Shown piece by piece: positions 47,992 through 57,503 of a DNA stretch of 64,000 nucleotides. This DNA is from an uncultured beta proteobacterium (GTDB lineage: Bacteria > Pseudomonadota > Gammaproteobacteria > Burkholderiales > Burkholderiaceae). The translations under genes and the position numbers were made by a program. The stretch spans positions 1 through 64,000 of the forward strand of contig CAIOIX010000160.1 in NCBI GenBank assembly GCA_903858445.1. Reading direction: 5' to 3'. The notes below the pieces were generated by a model that ran no database searches, had not been told where the DNA came from, and saw only the letters and a list, made by a program, of their open reading frames with translations. Position 1 is the stretch's first letter, and the number at the start of each line of letters is the position of its first letter.

Positions 47992-48424
47992 AGTCATCAT
48001 GGCAGCCTTTACAGGTTTGCCCTGCAGCACCAAATGCTTTCTTGATATTTTCTAAGTCGCCAGATTGGGCGGCTTTATTTAGGTCGGCTACAGCTAGCTG
48101 CATTTTTTCAGAAGCACTTTTGAATTTTGCATTGTCGGACCAAACTTCAGGCATTGCTTTGCCACCTTCGGTACCTGGACCAAATGCCTGCCAAGGCAAA
48201 GTAGACATCATCGCAACGATGGCTGCGTTCTTTGCGAGCTCATCTTTGTTGTAAGGGGCTTCACCCTTAACAACAGCACCAATCCGTCCGAAATGGGTAT
48301 TCATCACAGTAAAGGCACTCTCGCGATAGTCAATCGCTTTTTCTGCGCTTTGAAATTGAGCAAATGCGGTGCCGCTAATAGTCAGTAATGTGGCTGCAAT
48401 TAAAGCGATATTGCGTAAATTCAT
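47978..48424 (-). CDS. Cytochrome c'/c556-type protein
   Basis: Signal peptide, C-terminal CKGCHDDFKKK. Confidence 0.93.
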   Translation of the reverse strand: MNLRNIALIAATLLTISGTAFAQFQSAEKAIDYRESAFTVMNTHFGRIGAVVKGEAPYNKDELAKNAAIVAMMSTLPWQAFGPGTEGGKAMPEVWSDNAKFKSASEKMQLAVADLNKAAQSGDLENIKKAFGAAGQTCKGCHDDFKKK

Positions 48425-48503
48425 GATTGTTCTTCCTTAAGCTGGTTGGGTTGTAAGGTTGGTTGCTATCAGCATATCCGAGAACAATATTTCTTGCTAG
48501 AGC

Positions 48504-49166
48504 TTAGAAAATCATGCGCAAAGGGCTCGTTAGCAAGAGGATCACCCACTCAAAAAATGCTATTAAAGGTCCCATCCACAAGTTCCCAATAACACCGGTA
48601 AAGACGAGGCCGAGTACGATAAAAAATCCCCAAGGCTCTAGTCTGCCAAGGGCAATAGATTGGCGAGCAGGCAGAAGACCAGCGAGGATACGCCCGCCGT
48701 CTAGCGGGGGCAGGGGGAATAGGTTGAAGACTAGCAGGCCAAGATTCCAAGAAATACCGGCTTGCGCCATCGAAATGAGGAATTTTTCATTTATCCCCAG
48801 CCCTACGAGGATTATGAGCAATATGAGCCATATAAGTGCCTGCGCGAAATTGGAGCCTGGTCCCGCCAGAGCAACCCAGATGGAGTCTATTCTGGGATTG
48901 CGCAGGCGCCCAAAGTTAACGGGTACGGGTTTGGCATAGCCCACTAGAAAGGGTGACCCCGTCAAAAGCAGTACTAGGGGAATCAGAAGCGTCCCTACTG
49001 GATCAATGTGTTTCGCGGGGTTTAGGGTAACCCTGCCGAGCATATAGGCCGTGTTATCACCAAACTTCCGGGCCGCATAGCCGTGAGCCGCCTCATGAAT
49101 GGTGATGGCAAAAATCAGAGGAATCGCATTAATGGCGACAGCTTGGATAGAATAGTCAGTAATCAT
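48504..49166 (-). CDS. Site-2 protease-family (M50) membrane metalloprotease
   Basis: ITIHEAAHGYAARKFGD (HExxH), FNLFPLPPLDGGRIL. The ATG at 49166 is preferred over the listed 49421 start. Confidence 0.9.
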   Translation of the reverse strand: MITDYSIQAVAINAIPLIFAITIHEAAHGYAARKFGDNTAYMLGRVTLNPAKHIDPVGTLLIPLVLLLTGSPFLVGYAKPVPVNFGRLRNPRIDSIWVALAGPGSNFAQALIWLILLIILVGLGINEKFLISMAQAGISWNLGLLVFNLFPLPPLDGGRILAGLLPARQSIALGRLEPWGFFIVLGLVFTGVIGNLWMGPLIAFFEWVILLLTSPLRMIF

Positions 49167-49194
49167 GTCAATATGATATCTATAGGAGTGAATT

Positions 49195-49362
49195 GTGACT
49201 GACGAAAAGAAACCTGAATCAAAAAATGCGGCTAAACCTGTTGTAGCTAAGCCACCAGCACGTCCAGCGGCACCAAAAGGCCCCTCAGGCCCCGGCGGAC
49301 GCCCGCAGGCAGGCTTTGGCGGTGGAAAAGCCATGATGCGCAAGGCTGGTCGCGGCCGATAG
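49195..49362 (+). CDS. 55-aa basic Pro/Ala/Gly-rich small protein (GTG start; absent from the ORF track)
   Basis: MTDEKKPESKNAAKPVVAKPPARPAAPKGPSGPGGRPQAGFGGGKAMMRKAGRGR; RBS-like TAGGAG at 49183-49188. Confidence 0.6.
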   Translation: MTDEKKPESKNAAKPVVAKPPARPAAPKGPSGPGGRPQAGFGGGKAMMRKAGRGR

Positions 49363-49406
49363 TGGATAATTGACCTATCAATTAATGTGTTTAACAAGGA
49401 TTTAGC

Positions 49407-49544
49407 ATGAATGAATGGCACAACGAACCCAAGGCAGAGATCAACAAAAAGATCATTACATTGATCGTAATGTTGGCAGCAGCTACTAGCTTAGCTATTT
49501 TGTTTGCATTGGTTGCAGCGCATACTGGTTACGTATTCGGCTAA
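49407..49544 (+). CDS. 45-aa single-TM small protein (absent from the ORF track)
   Basis: MNEWHNEPKAEINKKIITLIVMLAAATSLAILFALVAAHTGYVFG; RBS-like AAGGA upstream. Confidence 0.7.
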   Translation: MNEWHNEPKAEINKKIITLIVMLAAATSLAILFALVAAHTGYVFG

Positions 49545-49556
49545 TCCCAGCCTTTC

Positions 49557-50339
49557 ATGACTAGCCATCGCCAACCTGCTGTATTTGCTGGCCATGGCAG
49601 TCCAATGTATGCCATAGAGTCCAATCGCTATACAGCGGCTTGGGCTAGTTTAGGAAAGTCCCTAAAGCGCCCTGATGCCATTCTGGTGATCTCGGCGCAT
49701 TGGGTGACCCGAGGTGTTTGGGTTACCGCGATGCCTCAGCCTAAAACAATTCATGATTTTGGCGGATTCCCTCAAGCTCTTTTTGATATTCAGTACCCAG
49801 CGCCAGGCAGTCCCGCATTGGCCGAGCGCGTAAAAGAATTGTTGGATGTTCCTGTTGTGATGGAGGAGAACGAGTGGGGCATTGATCATGGCGCTTGGTC
49901 TGTTCTAAGGTATCTGTATCCAAATGCCGATGTACCAGTGGTGCAGTTAAGTTTGGATGGCTCGAAGTCGGCTCGTGAGCACTATGAGTTAGCCAAGCAA
50001 TTGCGACCATTACGCGATGAAAACATTTTGATTCTAGCGAGTGGTAATGTTGTTCATAATTTAAGAACGATCCATTGGCAAGAGGGCGCAGAGCCCTATG
50101 CATGGGCTAAGGAGTTCAATGATTTTTTTGTTACTGAGATGCGCGCTAATCACCATGAAACTTTGATTGATTGGGAGCTTTTTGGAGATTCTGCTCATTT
50201 ATCGATACCCACCCCGGAACATTATTGGCCCGCTCTATATATACTTTCTCTGCAGTCTGAGGATGAGCATGCCAAGATCCTAGTCGATGGAATAGAAATG
50301 AGTTCTATTGGTATGTTGAGTTTTTCTGTTCAAGAGTAA
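49557..50339 (+). CDS. DODA/LigB-type extradiol ring-cleavage dioxygenase (YgiD-like)
   Basis: AVFAGHGSPMYAIE, VISAHWVTRGVWVT, ASGNVVHNLRTI. Confidence 0.92.
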   Translation: MTSHRQPAVFAGHGSPMYAIESNRYTAAWASLGKSLKRPDAILVISAHWVTRGVWVTAMPQPKTIHDFGGFPQALFDIQYPAPGSPALAERVKELLDVPVVMEENEWGIDHGAWSVLRYLYPNADVPVVQLSLDGSKSAREHYELAKQLRPLRDENILILASGNVVHNLRTIHWQEGAEPYAWAKEFNDFFVTEMRANHHETLIDWELFGDSAHLSIPTPEHYWPALYILSLQSEDEHAKILVDGIEMSSIGMLSFSVQE

Positions 50340-50344
50340 CTAAT

Positions 50345-50722
50345 ATGTGGCCATCTATTCTTGCAATCTTTTTTGGTGCTGGTCTAGGCGCACTTCTGCG
50401 CGCTGGCTTCAATCTTTTGACGGCAAGTGTTGTATCGATGATTCCGCTGGGTACTTTGATCTCAAATTTAGTGGGCGGCTACTTGATTGGCTTCGCCGTT
50501 GCTTATTTTGGTAACAATCCTAGCCTCTCTCCTGAGTGGCGCTTATTGGTGATCACGGGATTCCTCGGGGGTTTAACAACCTTCTCCAGCTTTTCAGCTG
50601 AGGTAGTTGGATTTATGCAGCGTGGAGAGTTTACTTGGGCGCTTGGCACTGCGCTAGTTCACCTCATTGGATCTCTAGCGCTGACCTTCTTGGGTATTTT
50701 GAGTTACCAAGCACTCAAGTAA
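50345..50722 (+). CDS. crcB: Fluoride channel CrcB/Fluc
   Basis: GAGLGALLRAGF, PLGTLISNLVGGYLIG, GFLGGLTTFSSFSAE. Confidence 0.95.
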   Translation: MWPSILAIFFGAGLGALLRAGFNLLTASVVSMIPLGTLISNLVGGYLIGFAVAYFGNNPSLSPEWRLLVITGFLGGLTTFSSFSAEVVGFMQRGEFTWALGTALVHLIGSLALTFLGILSYQALK

Positions 50723-50735
50723 GCAAACGCAATCA

Positions 50736-51716
50736 TCACTCTGGCTTAATGTTGGCTATCTTCACGACAGCGCTCCACTTGGCGGATTCTGACTTAATAA
50801 GTGCTGCAAAATCCGCTGGTGTCCCACCGCCAATTTCATTGCCCTGGGAAAGCATGAGCTCTCGAAGTTGTGGGTCTTTTAGCGCCTGATTCGCAGTAGC
50901 ATTGAGCTTATCGATAATGGCTTTTGGGGTACCTTTGGGTGCTATCAATCCCTGCCAATTCAAGACTTCTACCTTGGGGTAGCCCACCTCTGCAAAGCTA
51001 GGAATATTTGGCAGCAGGGGTGAGCGTTTCTTACTGGTGATGGCAATCGGACGCAGTTTATCTGCCTTAATACTCGGCATTGCGGAATACATTTGGTCAA
51101 ACATCATGGTGACGTTACCTGCCATCAAATCTGTTAAGCCGGCTGAGCCACTTTTGTAAGGTACGTGAATCATGTCAATACCAGCGCTTTGTTTGAATAA
51201 CTCGCCGGAGAGTTGATGGCTGCCACCAATCCCGCCAGAGGAGAAGGTGAGTTCGCCTGGTTTTGCCTTAGCTGCATCCACAATATCTTTAACGGTTTTA
51301 TAAGGTGAGTTTGGATTGACAACCAACACCAAAGGTCCTTTTTCAATGAGAACAATTGGGCTGAGGTCTAACTCTGGGTCGTAGCGTAGGTTTCCAAAGA
51401 GCGTTTTATTAACAGCCATTGGCGCAAAGTTACCCATACCAATGGTGTAACCATCAGGCGCGGCTCTGGAAATAAATTCTGTGCCGATATTTCCGCCGGC
51501 GCCAGGTTTGTTATCTACGATGATAGGTTGATTTAAGAGTACGCTCATCTTTTGAGCAATCTGACGGCTACGTGAATCTGCACCACCACCTGCGCCGTAG
51601 GGAACAATGAAGTTAATCGGCTTGCTGGGATAATTTGATTGCGCTGAGCTTATTGTTGGACTCAGGAGAGTGGTCATAACTGCAATTGGCAAAGCAATGA
51701 TTTGAATTAAATGCAT
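50736..51716 (-). CDS. Bug-family tripartite tricarboxylate-type solute-binding protein
   Basis: YPSKPINFIVPYGAGGGADSRSRQIAQ, VDNKPGAGGNIGTEF. Confidence 0.93.
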   Translation of the reverse strand: MHLIQIIALPIAVMTTLLSPTISSAQSNYPSKPINFIVPYGAGGGADSRSRQIAQKMSVLLNQPIIVDNKPGAGGNIGTEFISRAAPDGYTIGMGNFAPMAVNKTLFGNLRYDPELDLSPIVLIEKGPLVLVVNPNSPYKTVKDIVDAAKAKPGELTFSSGGIGGSHQLSGELFKQSAGIDMIHVPYKSGSAGLTDLMAGNVTMMFDQMYSAMPSIKADKLRPIAITSKKRSPLLPNIPSFAEVGYPKVEVLNWQGLIAPKGTPKAIIDKLNATANQALKDPQLRELMLSQGNEIGGGTPADFAALIKSESAKWSAVVKIANIKPE

Positions 51717-51761
51717 ACCGATTCCTTAATTGATACTTAAAAGGAAATAATAGCTGTCAAT

Positions 51762-52283
51762 TTAGACGAAGCCAAGTACTCCAAGTGCGGCGCCAATCGC
51801 AATGAGATAAAGGGGGTGCCAACGGGTAAATACGGTAATTGCAATCGTAGCGATGCTTAACGTATAAGCAGCATAGCTGTGGTTAATCTGTAAAGCAATC
51901 TGCCATGCTGATGCCAGAACTAATCCTACAGCCAACGCTCCAGCAGCGAACTGAATCGCTTTTTGTTTCCTAGGATCCTGCATGTTGTTGATATAGCGCT
52001 GCAAGAAGTAAATCATAATGGCGGAGGGCCAGCAAATCGCGAGCGTTGCAATCGTGGCACCCATGATTCCGCTAACATGCCACCCAATGAGGGTAACTGT
52101 CATTAAGTTCGGCCCAGGCGCTGCTTGAGCAATCGCAAAGTAATCAGCAAAAGTCTGTGAGCTAATCCAATGTTCTTGCGTAACGGAAAGCTCGTATAAA
52201 ACTGGTAGCAAAGCATTAATACCACCAAAGGCGATCAAAGAGAATGCTGAAAGCTTCAGGAAGAGGCTCAGTAGTAAGCTCAT
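51762..52283 (-). CDS. Chromate transporter ChrA-family half protein
   Basis: SLIAFGGINALLPVLYEL, FADYFAIAQAAPGPNLMTVTLIGW. Confidence 0.9.
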   Translation of the reverse strand: MSLLLSLFLKLSAFSLIAFGGINALLPVLYELSVTQEHWISSQTFADYFAIAQAAPGPNLMTVTLIGWHVSGIMGATIATLAICWPSAIMIYFLQRYINNMQDPRKQKAIQFAAGALAVGLVLASAWQIALQINHSYAAYTLSIATIAITVFTRWHPLYLIAIGAALGVLGFV

Positions 52284-52816
52284 TGTTTAGCCTTTTTCCA
52301 AGCAAGGTATAACGCTAATGGAGAGGCGATCAAGACAACCCATCCTAGGCCTAAGTGGAAGTAGCTGGCAGCCAAGACGGTGAAGATGATCACAATGAGC
52401 ATCGGGGGAAAGTCGAATTCACTACGCATCATTTTGAAGCCAGTGCTCGCAATTAGCCCGACGCCAACTGCAGATACTCCGCGCAGCATCCCTTGAACCA
52501 CAGCCATATAACTGAAGTGCTCATACAAGACGCCAAGCAAGATCACTATTACTACTGGGCCCAGCATTAACCCCAAGGTCGCAGAAATTGCACCGCGAAC
52601 TCCTGCAAAGCGTGAACCCACGCAAACCGCAAGATTGATAATGTTCGGGCCAGGAACAATTTGGCAAATGCCCAACATGGCACTAAATTCTTCAGAGCTT
52701 AGCCACTGCTCTTCTTCCACTATGGTGCGTCGTGCCCAGGGAAGGACCCCACCAAAACCAGACATACCGATTTTGCTAAATCCAAAAAAGAGCTGGCTTG
52801 GCGTGAGGGTTTTCAA
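52280..52816 (-). CDS. Chromate transporter ChrA-family half protein
   Basis: FSKIGMSGFGGVLPWARRTIVEE, FSAMLGICQIVPGPNIINLAVCVG. Confidence 0.9.
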   Translation of the reverse strand: MKTLTPSQLFFGFSKIGMSGFGGVLPWARRTIVEEEQWLSSEEFSAMLGICQIVPGPNIINLAVCVGSRFAGVRGAISATLGLMLGPVVIVILLGVLYEHFSYMAVVQGMLRGVSAVGVGLIASTGFKMMRSEFDFPPMLIVIIFTVLAASYFHLGLGWVVLIASPLALYLAWKKAKQ

Positions 52817-52824
52817 AGAGGGTC

Positions 52825-53802
52825 TTACTCAGGCTTAAATGGATGAGGAACTGGTTTTTGATCGAGCCAGGCTTCCAAGGTTTCTGTGATGCCCTTAGAA
52901 AACGCCTCAAAAATCGGTTCAGCAATAAAGCCCAAGTGAGGTGTGACTAATAGGTTTGGGGTATTGCGCAAAGGATCGTCCACGGGAAGTGGTTCAACAT
53001 CAAAGACATCTACTGCTGCTTGCGCAGGACGGCCAGCGATGAGCGCCTTGCGAAGGTCTGGCATATTTATTAGGGCTGCACGTGAGGTATTAACCAAAAT
53101 AGAGTCTGGGCGCATTAAGGTCAATTGATCGGCGCTAATAATTCCTTTAGTGCCGGGACCCGCAACCAGATGCATGGTAACTACTTTTGATGTGCTGAGT
53201 AATTCATCTAGACTAACGGATTTTGCATTTTCAGCGGCAGCACGCTCAGGAGTCATGCGTGGGCTCCATGTCACCACTTCCATGCCAAATGCGTTACCAA
53301 CGCGCGCAACACGACTACCAATTGCCCCCAAACCCATTACACCAAGACGTTGCCCAGAGAGCATGGGTAGAAGAGATAGTTCATCGCGCCATCCGCCTGA
53401 GGCAATGAGTTTATTTTCTTCAATCAAACGCTTTGATGTCCCCAGAATTAATGCCCAAGTGAGTTCGGCTGTTGTTTCTTTGGATGGTCCACCATGAGTG
53501 CATGCCATTGGGATGTTTCTGGATACTAGGGCGCCTGCCTCCAAAGTGCCATTACGCTCGCCCGTAAACATCAGAAATTTCAGCTTAGGTAGGCGCGCAA
53601 TCATGGCCTCATTAAATGGAGAGCGGTCCCGCACGATGGCGATTACATCTGCGTCTTTTACTGCTTCGTATAAAGCTTCATCACGCAAGGGTTCATGGTG
53701 AATCTTGAGATGTGCTTGTTGCTCTAGCTTCTCCCATTTGGAGAAACGGCGCAGGGCGCGTTCGTAGTCACCAAGGATGACGATGTTTGGTAATGGGGCC
53801 AT
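52825..53802 (-). CDS. D-isomer specific 2-hydroxyacid dehydrogenase
   Basis: GVMGLGAIGSRVARV, NTSRAALINMPDLRKAL, DVFDVEPLPVDDPLRNTPNLLVTPHLGF. Confidence 0.93.
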   Translation of the reverse strand: MAPLPNIVILGDYERALRRFSKWEKLEQQAHLKIHHEPLRDEALYEAVKDADVIAIVRDRSPFNEAMIARLPKLKFLMFTGERNGTLEAGALVSRNIPMACTHGGPSKETTAELTWALILGTSKRLIEENKLIASGGWRDELSLLPMLSGQRLGVMGLGAIGSRVARVGNAFGMEVVTWSPRMTPERAAAENAKSVSLDELLSTSKVVTMHLVAGPGTKGIISADQLTLMRPDSILVNTSRAALINMPDLRKALIAGRPAQAAVDVFDVEPLPVDDPLRNTPNLLVTPHLGFIAEPIFEAFSKGITETLEAWLDQKPVPHPFKPE

Positions 53803-53827
53803 GGTTGCCTGATACTTTCTAATTAAT

Positions 53828-55201
53828 TTAGTCTGGGGTGCAAAGGTTCAAAATTTGCTTGAGATCAGATGCGCTACCCAATTTCCATAAAGCAGAAATC
53901 AGTTGACGCGTTTTTTCAGTACCAATGATGGGTTCAGTCAGACTAATAAACTTTTGTTCTAAGTTCGTATCGCTCATTGGGTTCTCAACGGAGCCAATCG
54001 CATTCTTCACGAATACGTGAACTTCTTTGCCGTCTTTCAGGATCGCCTTCACATCTACTGAGGCTTCGCTAATAGAAGTATCGGTTGTTGCGTTGACTTT
54101 GGCGCGTAAAGCAACCACATCAGCACGGTTCACGATGTCATCGGCGTATTCACCTTCACCTGCTTGACCAAAAATCAGACCCACCGCACAGCCGTGGTAG
54201 ACGCTGAATTTACCTTCAAGACCATCTTTAGGTGTCTTCTTGCCAGTTAGCTCAAGCACGAGGGGATGAACACGCAACTCAATGCGTTCTACATCCTCAG
54301 CTTTAACACCTTGGGCGCGTAACTGTGCGCAAGCATCGATAGCAGGGTGGATCACAATGCCACAAGCAAATGGCTTATAAGTATTTAATGAGATCTCAAA
54401 TGACTTGCCGAGCTCGCGATCAATTTCCAACCAGTCACATTTGGTAGAAACGGTTTGCATATAGCCACGACCTGCTTCCAAGGCTTTGGGGCTGGCAGTA
54501 AAGCCATGCTTTGCCAAGAGTGCAGAAAGTTGTCCTGCACGTGCTGCACCGCCTGGATGAAATGGTTTTGTCATGGTGCCAAATTGCTCGCGCATGCCCA
54601 CTGGCTGAGATGCGGCAATGCCAAGAGCCATAGTGGTTTTTTGTAGATCAAGACCCATAAGACGTGAACAGGCTGCAGCTGAACCAAGCATGCCAGTAGA
54701 GCCAGTGATATGCCAGCCGCGATGGTAGTGATCGGGGTACATAGCATTGCCAACACGACAAGCAACATCAATACCTAGAATGAGGGAGTCAATGATTTGG
54801 CGACCATTAGCATTGAGGTGCTCACCTAAAGCCAGAATGGCTGAGGCAACAGGGCCGGCGGGATGAATCACTGTTTTGAGGTGGGTATCATCAAAGTCAA
54901 AGGTATGGGAGCTGATGCCATTAATGAGGGCGGCGCCACCCATGTCAACGCGATCCTTGCGACCTAAAATACTGGCTTGCGGTGCGGGTTGGAATTCGCG
55001 AATAGCTGCCAAAGAAGATTCCACACTCTCATGATTGGCAGCGCCAATGGCACATCCAAGCCAGTTTAAAAATGTACGGTGTGCCTCATGATCTACTTCA
55101 GGGGTCCAGCCTTGGCTAGGGTGCGAGGTAACGAATTCAGCCAAGATCTTAGTAACGGGAGGCGCATTGAGATCTGCTGCTGCTTGAATGACTTGAGACA
55201 T
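53828..55201 (-). CDS. MmgE/PrpD-family protein
   Basis: NGISSHTFDFDDTHLKTVIHPAGPVASAILALGE motif; KPFHPGGAARAGQLSALLAKHGFTA. Confidence 0.93.
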   Translation of the reverse strand: MSQVIQAAADLNAPPVTKILAEFVTSHPSQGWTPEVDHEAHRTFLNWLGCAIGAANHESVESSLAAIREFQPAPQASILGRKDRVDMGGAALINGISSHTFDFDDTHLKTVIHPAGPVASAILALGEHLNANGRQIIDSLILGIDVACRVGNAMYPDHYHRGWHITGSTGMLGSAAACSRLMGLDLQKTTMALGIAASQPVGMREQFGTMTKPFHPGGAARAGQLSALLAKHGFTASPKALEAGRGYMQTVSTKCDWLEIDRELGKSFEISLNTYKPFACGIVIHPAIDACAQLRAQGVKAEDVERIELRVHPLVLELTGKKTPKDGLEGKFSVYHGCAVGLIFGQAGEGEYADDIVNRADVVALRAKVNATTDTSISEASVDVKAILKDGKEVHVFVKNAIGSVENPMSDTNLEQKFISLTEPIIGTEKTRQLISALWKLGSASDLKQILNLCTPD

Positions 55202-55230
55202 GTAATTTCCTATTTCTGGTAAGTTAATTT

Positions 55231-56232
55231 TTATTCGATTTCAATTTGACGACTTTTAGCAACCTTAGTCCAGCGTGCAATATCTTCTTTAATGTAGGCA
55301 CTAAACTGTTGCGGTGTCATCGGCGTTAAGGTCATCGCTTCGCTCAACATCTCTTGGTTGAACTCTGGTGTTGCTAGAACTTTATTCAGTTCGGCATTTA
55401 TCCTATTCACAATTGCTTCTGGGACGTTCGCTGGACCTGAGATGCCATACCACTGCTGTCCATCAAAACCGGGATAGCCCAACTCTTTGAAGGTGGGAAT
55501 ATTTGGTTCAGCTGAACTGCGTTTCTGACCCGTAATAGCAAGCGCACGTACTCGGTTTGTTTTTAGGTAGGGAATGGCGGCGAATAAGGTGGGTAGCATG
55601 GCATCTGTTTGGCCACCAAGGAGATCGGTAAATGCAGGGGAAATACCGCGATAAGGTACATGCACCATAAAGATTCCTGAGGCCATCTTGAACTGCTCCA
55701 TACCCAAGTGGGTCAGTGTTCCAGGGCCAGCAGTGCCATACGTTAATTTGGCTGGATTTTTCTTGGCGTATGCTACAAATTCACTAAGATTTTTTGCTGG
55801 CACATTAGTATTGATAATGAGTACATTGGGCGTTGCTCCAATCATGCCAATGTGACTGAAGTCTTTGAAGGCGTCGTAGTTGAGTTTTCTGACTGCTGGA
55901 TTTGTGCCATGGGTGCCAACATAAGAAATCATGAGGGTGTAGCCATCAGGAGCCGCTTTAGCGGTGGCTTGTGCAGCAATTGCGCCTCCACCACCTGAGA
56001 TGTTATCCACAATGATGCTTTGACCTAAGTTTCTGGATAAACGTTCGGCCACCGCTCTGGCAAGATGATCCAAACCTCCACCGGCTGCGACGGGGGCAAT
56101 CAAGCGGATGGGCTTACTGGGATAGTTTGCGGCTGACTGCGCGCTGGCATTTAAGCTAAAAAGTACCGTAAAAGCAGAAATAATGAAAGAGGACAAAAAA
56201 ATCGGCACTTGCCGATTGGAGGTATTAGACAT
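55231..56232 (-). CDS. Bug-family tripartite tricarboxylate-type solute-binding protein
   Basis: YPSKPIRLIAPVAAGGGLDHLARAVAERL, ATAKAAPDGYTLMIS. Confidence 0.93.
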   Translation of the reverse strand: MSNTSNRQVPIFLSSFIISAFTVLFSLNASAQSAANYPSKPIRLIAPVAAGGGLDHLARAVAERLSRNLGQSIIVDNISGGGGAIAAQATAKAAPDGYTLMISYVGTHGTNPAVRKLNYDAFKDFSHIGMIGATPNVLIINTNVPAKNLSEFVAYAKKNPAKLTYGTAGPGTLTHLGMEQFKMASGIFMVHVPYRGISPAFTDLLGGQTDAMLPTLFAAIPYLKTNRVRALAITGQKRSSAEPNIPTFKELGYPGFDGQQWYGISGPANVPEAIVNRINAELNKVLATPEFNQEMLSEAMTLTPMTPQQFSAYIKEDIARWTKVAKSRQIEIE

Positions 56233-56324
56233 GTCTCGGGTCCAGGTTATTGTTTTTGGATTAATCTAGTAACGCAGACGAATTTTACTATTTATGACAG
56301 ATTTTTTTTGACAAAGGAAAACCC

Positions 56325-56627
56325 ATGATTTTGGAACATTGCGATATTGAGATCCACTCTGGCAAGCAGGAAGAGTTTGAGGAGGCTATTTTGCGTGGGG
56401 TAGAGACGGTAATTGCAAAATCCAAGGGGTTTCAGGGCTACAAGGTGCACCACAGTATCGAAAGCCCAGCCCGTTACCTATTGATGATCTATTGGGATAC
56501 TTTGGAAAACCACACGCTTGATTTTCGGGGCTCCCCTGCATTTGTAGACTGGCGCACTATTGTGGGGCCCTTCTTTGCCAAGCCGCCTGTAGTGGAGCAC
56601 TTTACCTTGGTGAGCAAGCCGGCGTGA
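56325..56627 (+). CDS. Antibiotic biosynthesis monooxygenase (ABM)-fold protein
   Basis: Short ABM-like ORF: SGKQEEFEEAILRGVETVIAKSKGFQGYKVHHSIESPARYLLMIYWDTLENH. Confidence 0.85.
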   Translation: MILEHCDIEIHSGKQEEFEEAILRGVETVIAKSKGFQGYKVHHSIESPARYLLMIYWDTLENHTLDFRGSPAFVDWRTIVGPFFAKPPVVEHFTLVSKPA

Positions 56628-56643
56628 GCTACTTTCAGAGTCC

Positions 56644-57453
56644 TTAGCCGGCTTTGAGCTTCTTGCGAATAGACTGCTCAACCGGTATGGAATCTAAATT
56701 AGGCTCTAAGGCTTCGCGCTCATCAAAGACAAAGCAACTGCCGTTGTAGTGCGCGGAGCCTACTTCTTCAAAGTATTTCAAGATGCCACCTTCTAATTGG
56801 TAGCTATGTTGCATACCAATCTCACGCATATACAGGCCTGACTTTTCACAACGAATACCACCAGTACAAAAGCTTACTAATGTTTTATCAGTAAGCTCCT
56901 CTTTGTGGGCTTGAATGGCCTGTGGAAATTCAGTGAACTTTTGGATGTTCAAGTGAAGGGCGTTTTCAAAGGTACCGTAATCTACTTCAAAGGCATTGCG
57001 CGTATCCACCATCACTACTGGGCGACCCAAGTCATCGGTGCCACGATCAAGCCATTCTTGTAATTTCTTGGGAGATATAAAGTGAGCGCGACCTTCTTCG
57101 GGGCGAATCGTAGGGTGATTCATTCGAATAATTTCATTCTTGAGTTTGATGAGCATTTTTTTGAAGGGCTGCTCTTCTGACCAGCTTTCCTTGCTCTCAA
57201 TAGTTTTGAAACGATCATCAGTGCGAAGCCATTCTAAAAAGCTACGCATCTCTTTTTCTTGCCCTGCCAGGAACATATTAATTCCTTCTCCGGTGAGCAA
57301 AATCGTACCTTTGAGCTGAAGTGCATTGCATTGGCCAAGCATCGTTGCGCGCAACTCTGGTAAGTTATCCAGGCTGACGAATAAATACGCGGCGATGTTC
57401 AAAATGGGCTTCATGGTTAATCTCTCTTGGCTACGCCCTCTATTATCAAACAT
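56644..57453 (-). CDS. Rhodanese-domain tRNA-uridine hydroxylase TrhO-like (YceA family)
   Basis: LKGTILLTGEGINMFLAG, VMVDTRNAFEVDYGTF, LVSFCTGGIRCEKSGLYM active-site loop. Confidence 0.92.
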   Translation of the reverse strand: MFDNRGRSQERLTMKPILNIAAYLFVSLDNLPELRATMLGQCNALQLKGTILLTGEGINMFLAGQEKEMRSFLEWLRTDDRFKTIESKESWSEEQPFKKMLIKLKNEIIRMNHPTIRPEEGRAHFISPKKLQEWLDRGTDDLGRPVVMVDTRNAFEVDYGTFENALHLNIQKFTEFPQAIQAHKEELTDKTLVSFCTGGIRCEKSGLYMREIGMQHSYQLEGGILKYFEEVGSAHYNGSCFVFDEREALEPNLDSIPVEQSIRKKLKAG

Positions 57454-57503
57454 CAGTCTCGCAGGGGTGGTAATCTTGTTGCCTTACCAAAAGGAGATGC
57501 GGC

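Noticed and set aside
48514-48939. 141-aa ORF antisense to the site-2 protease
   Set aside because: Low-complexity basic/Pro-rich translation, opposite a motif-supported gene.
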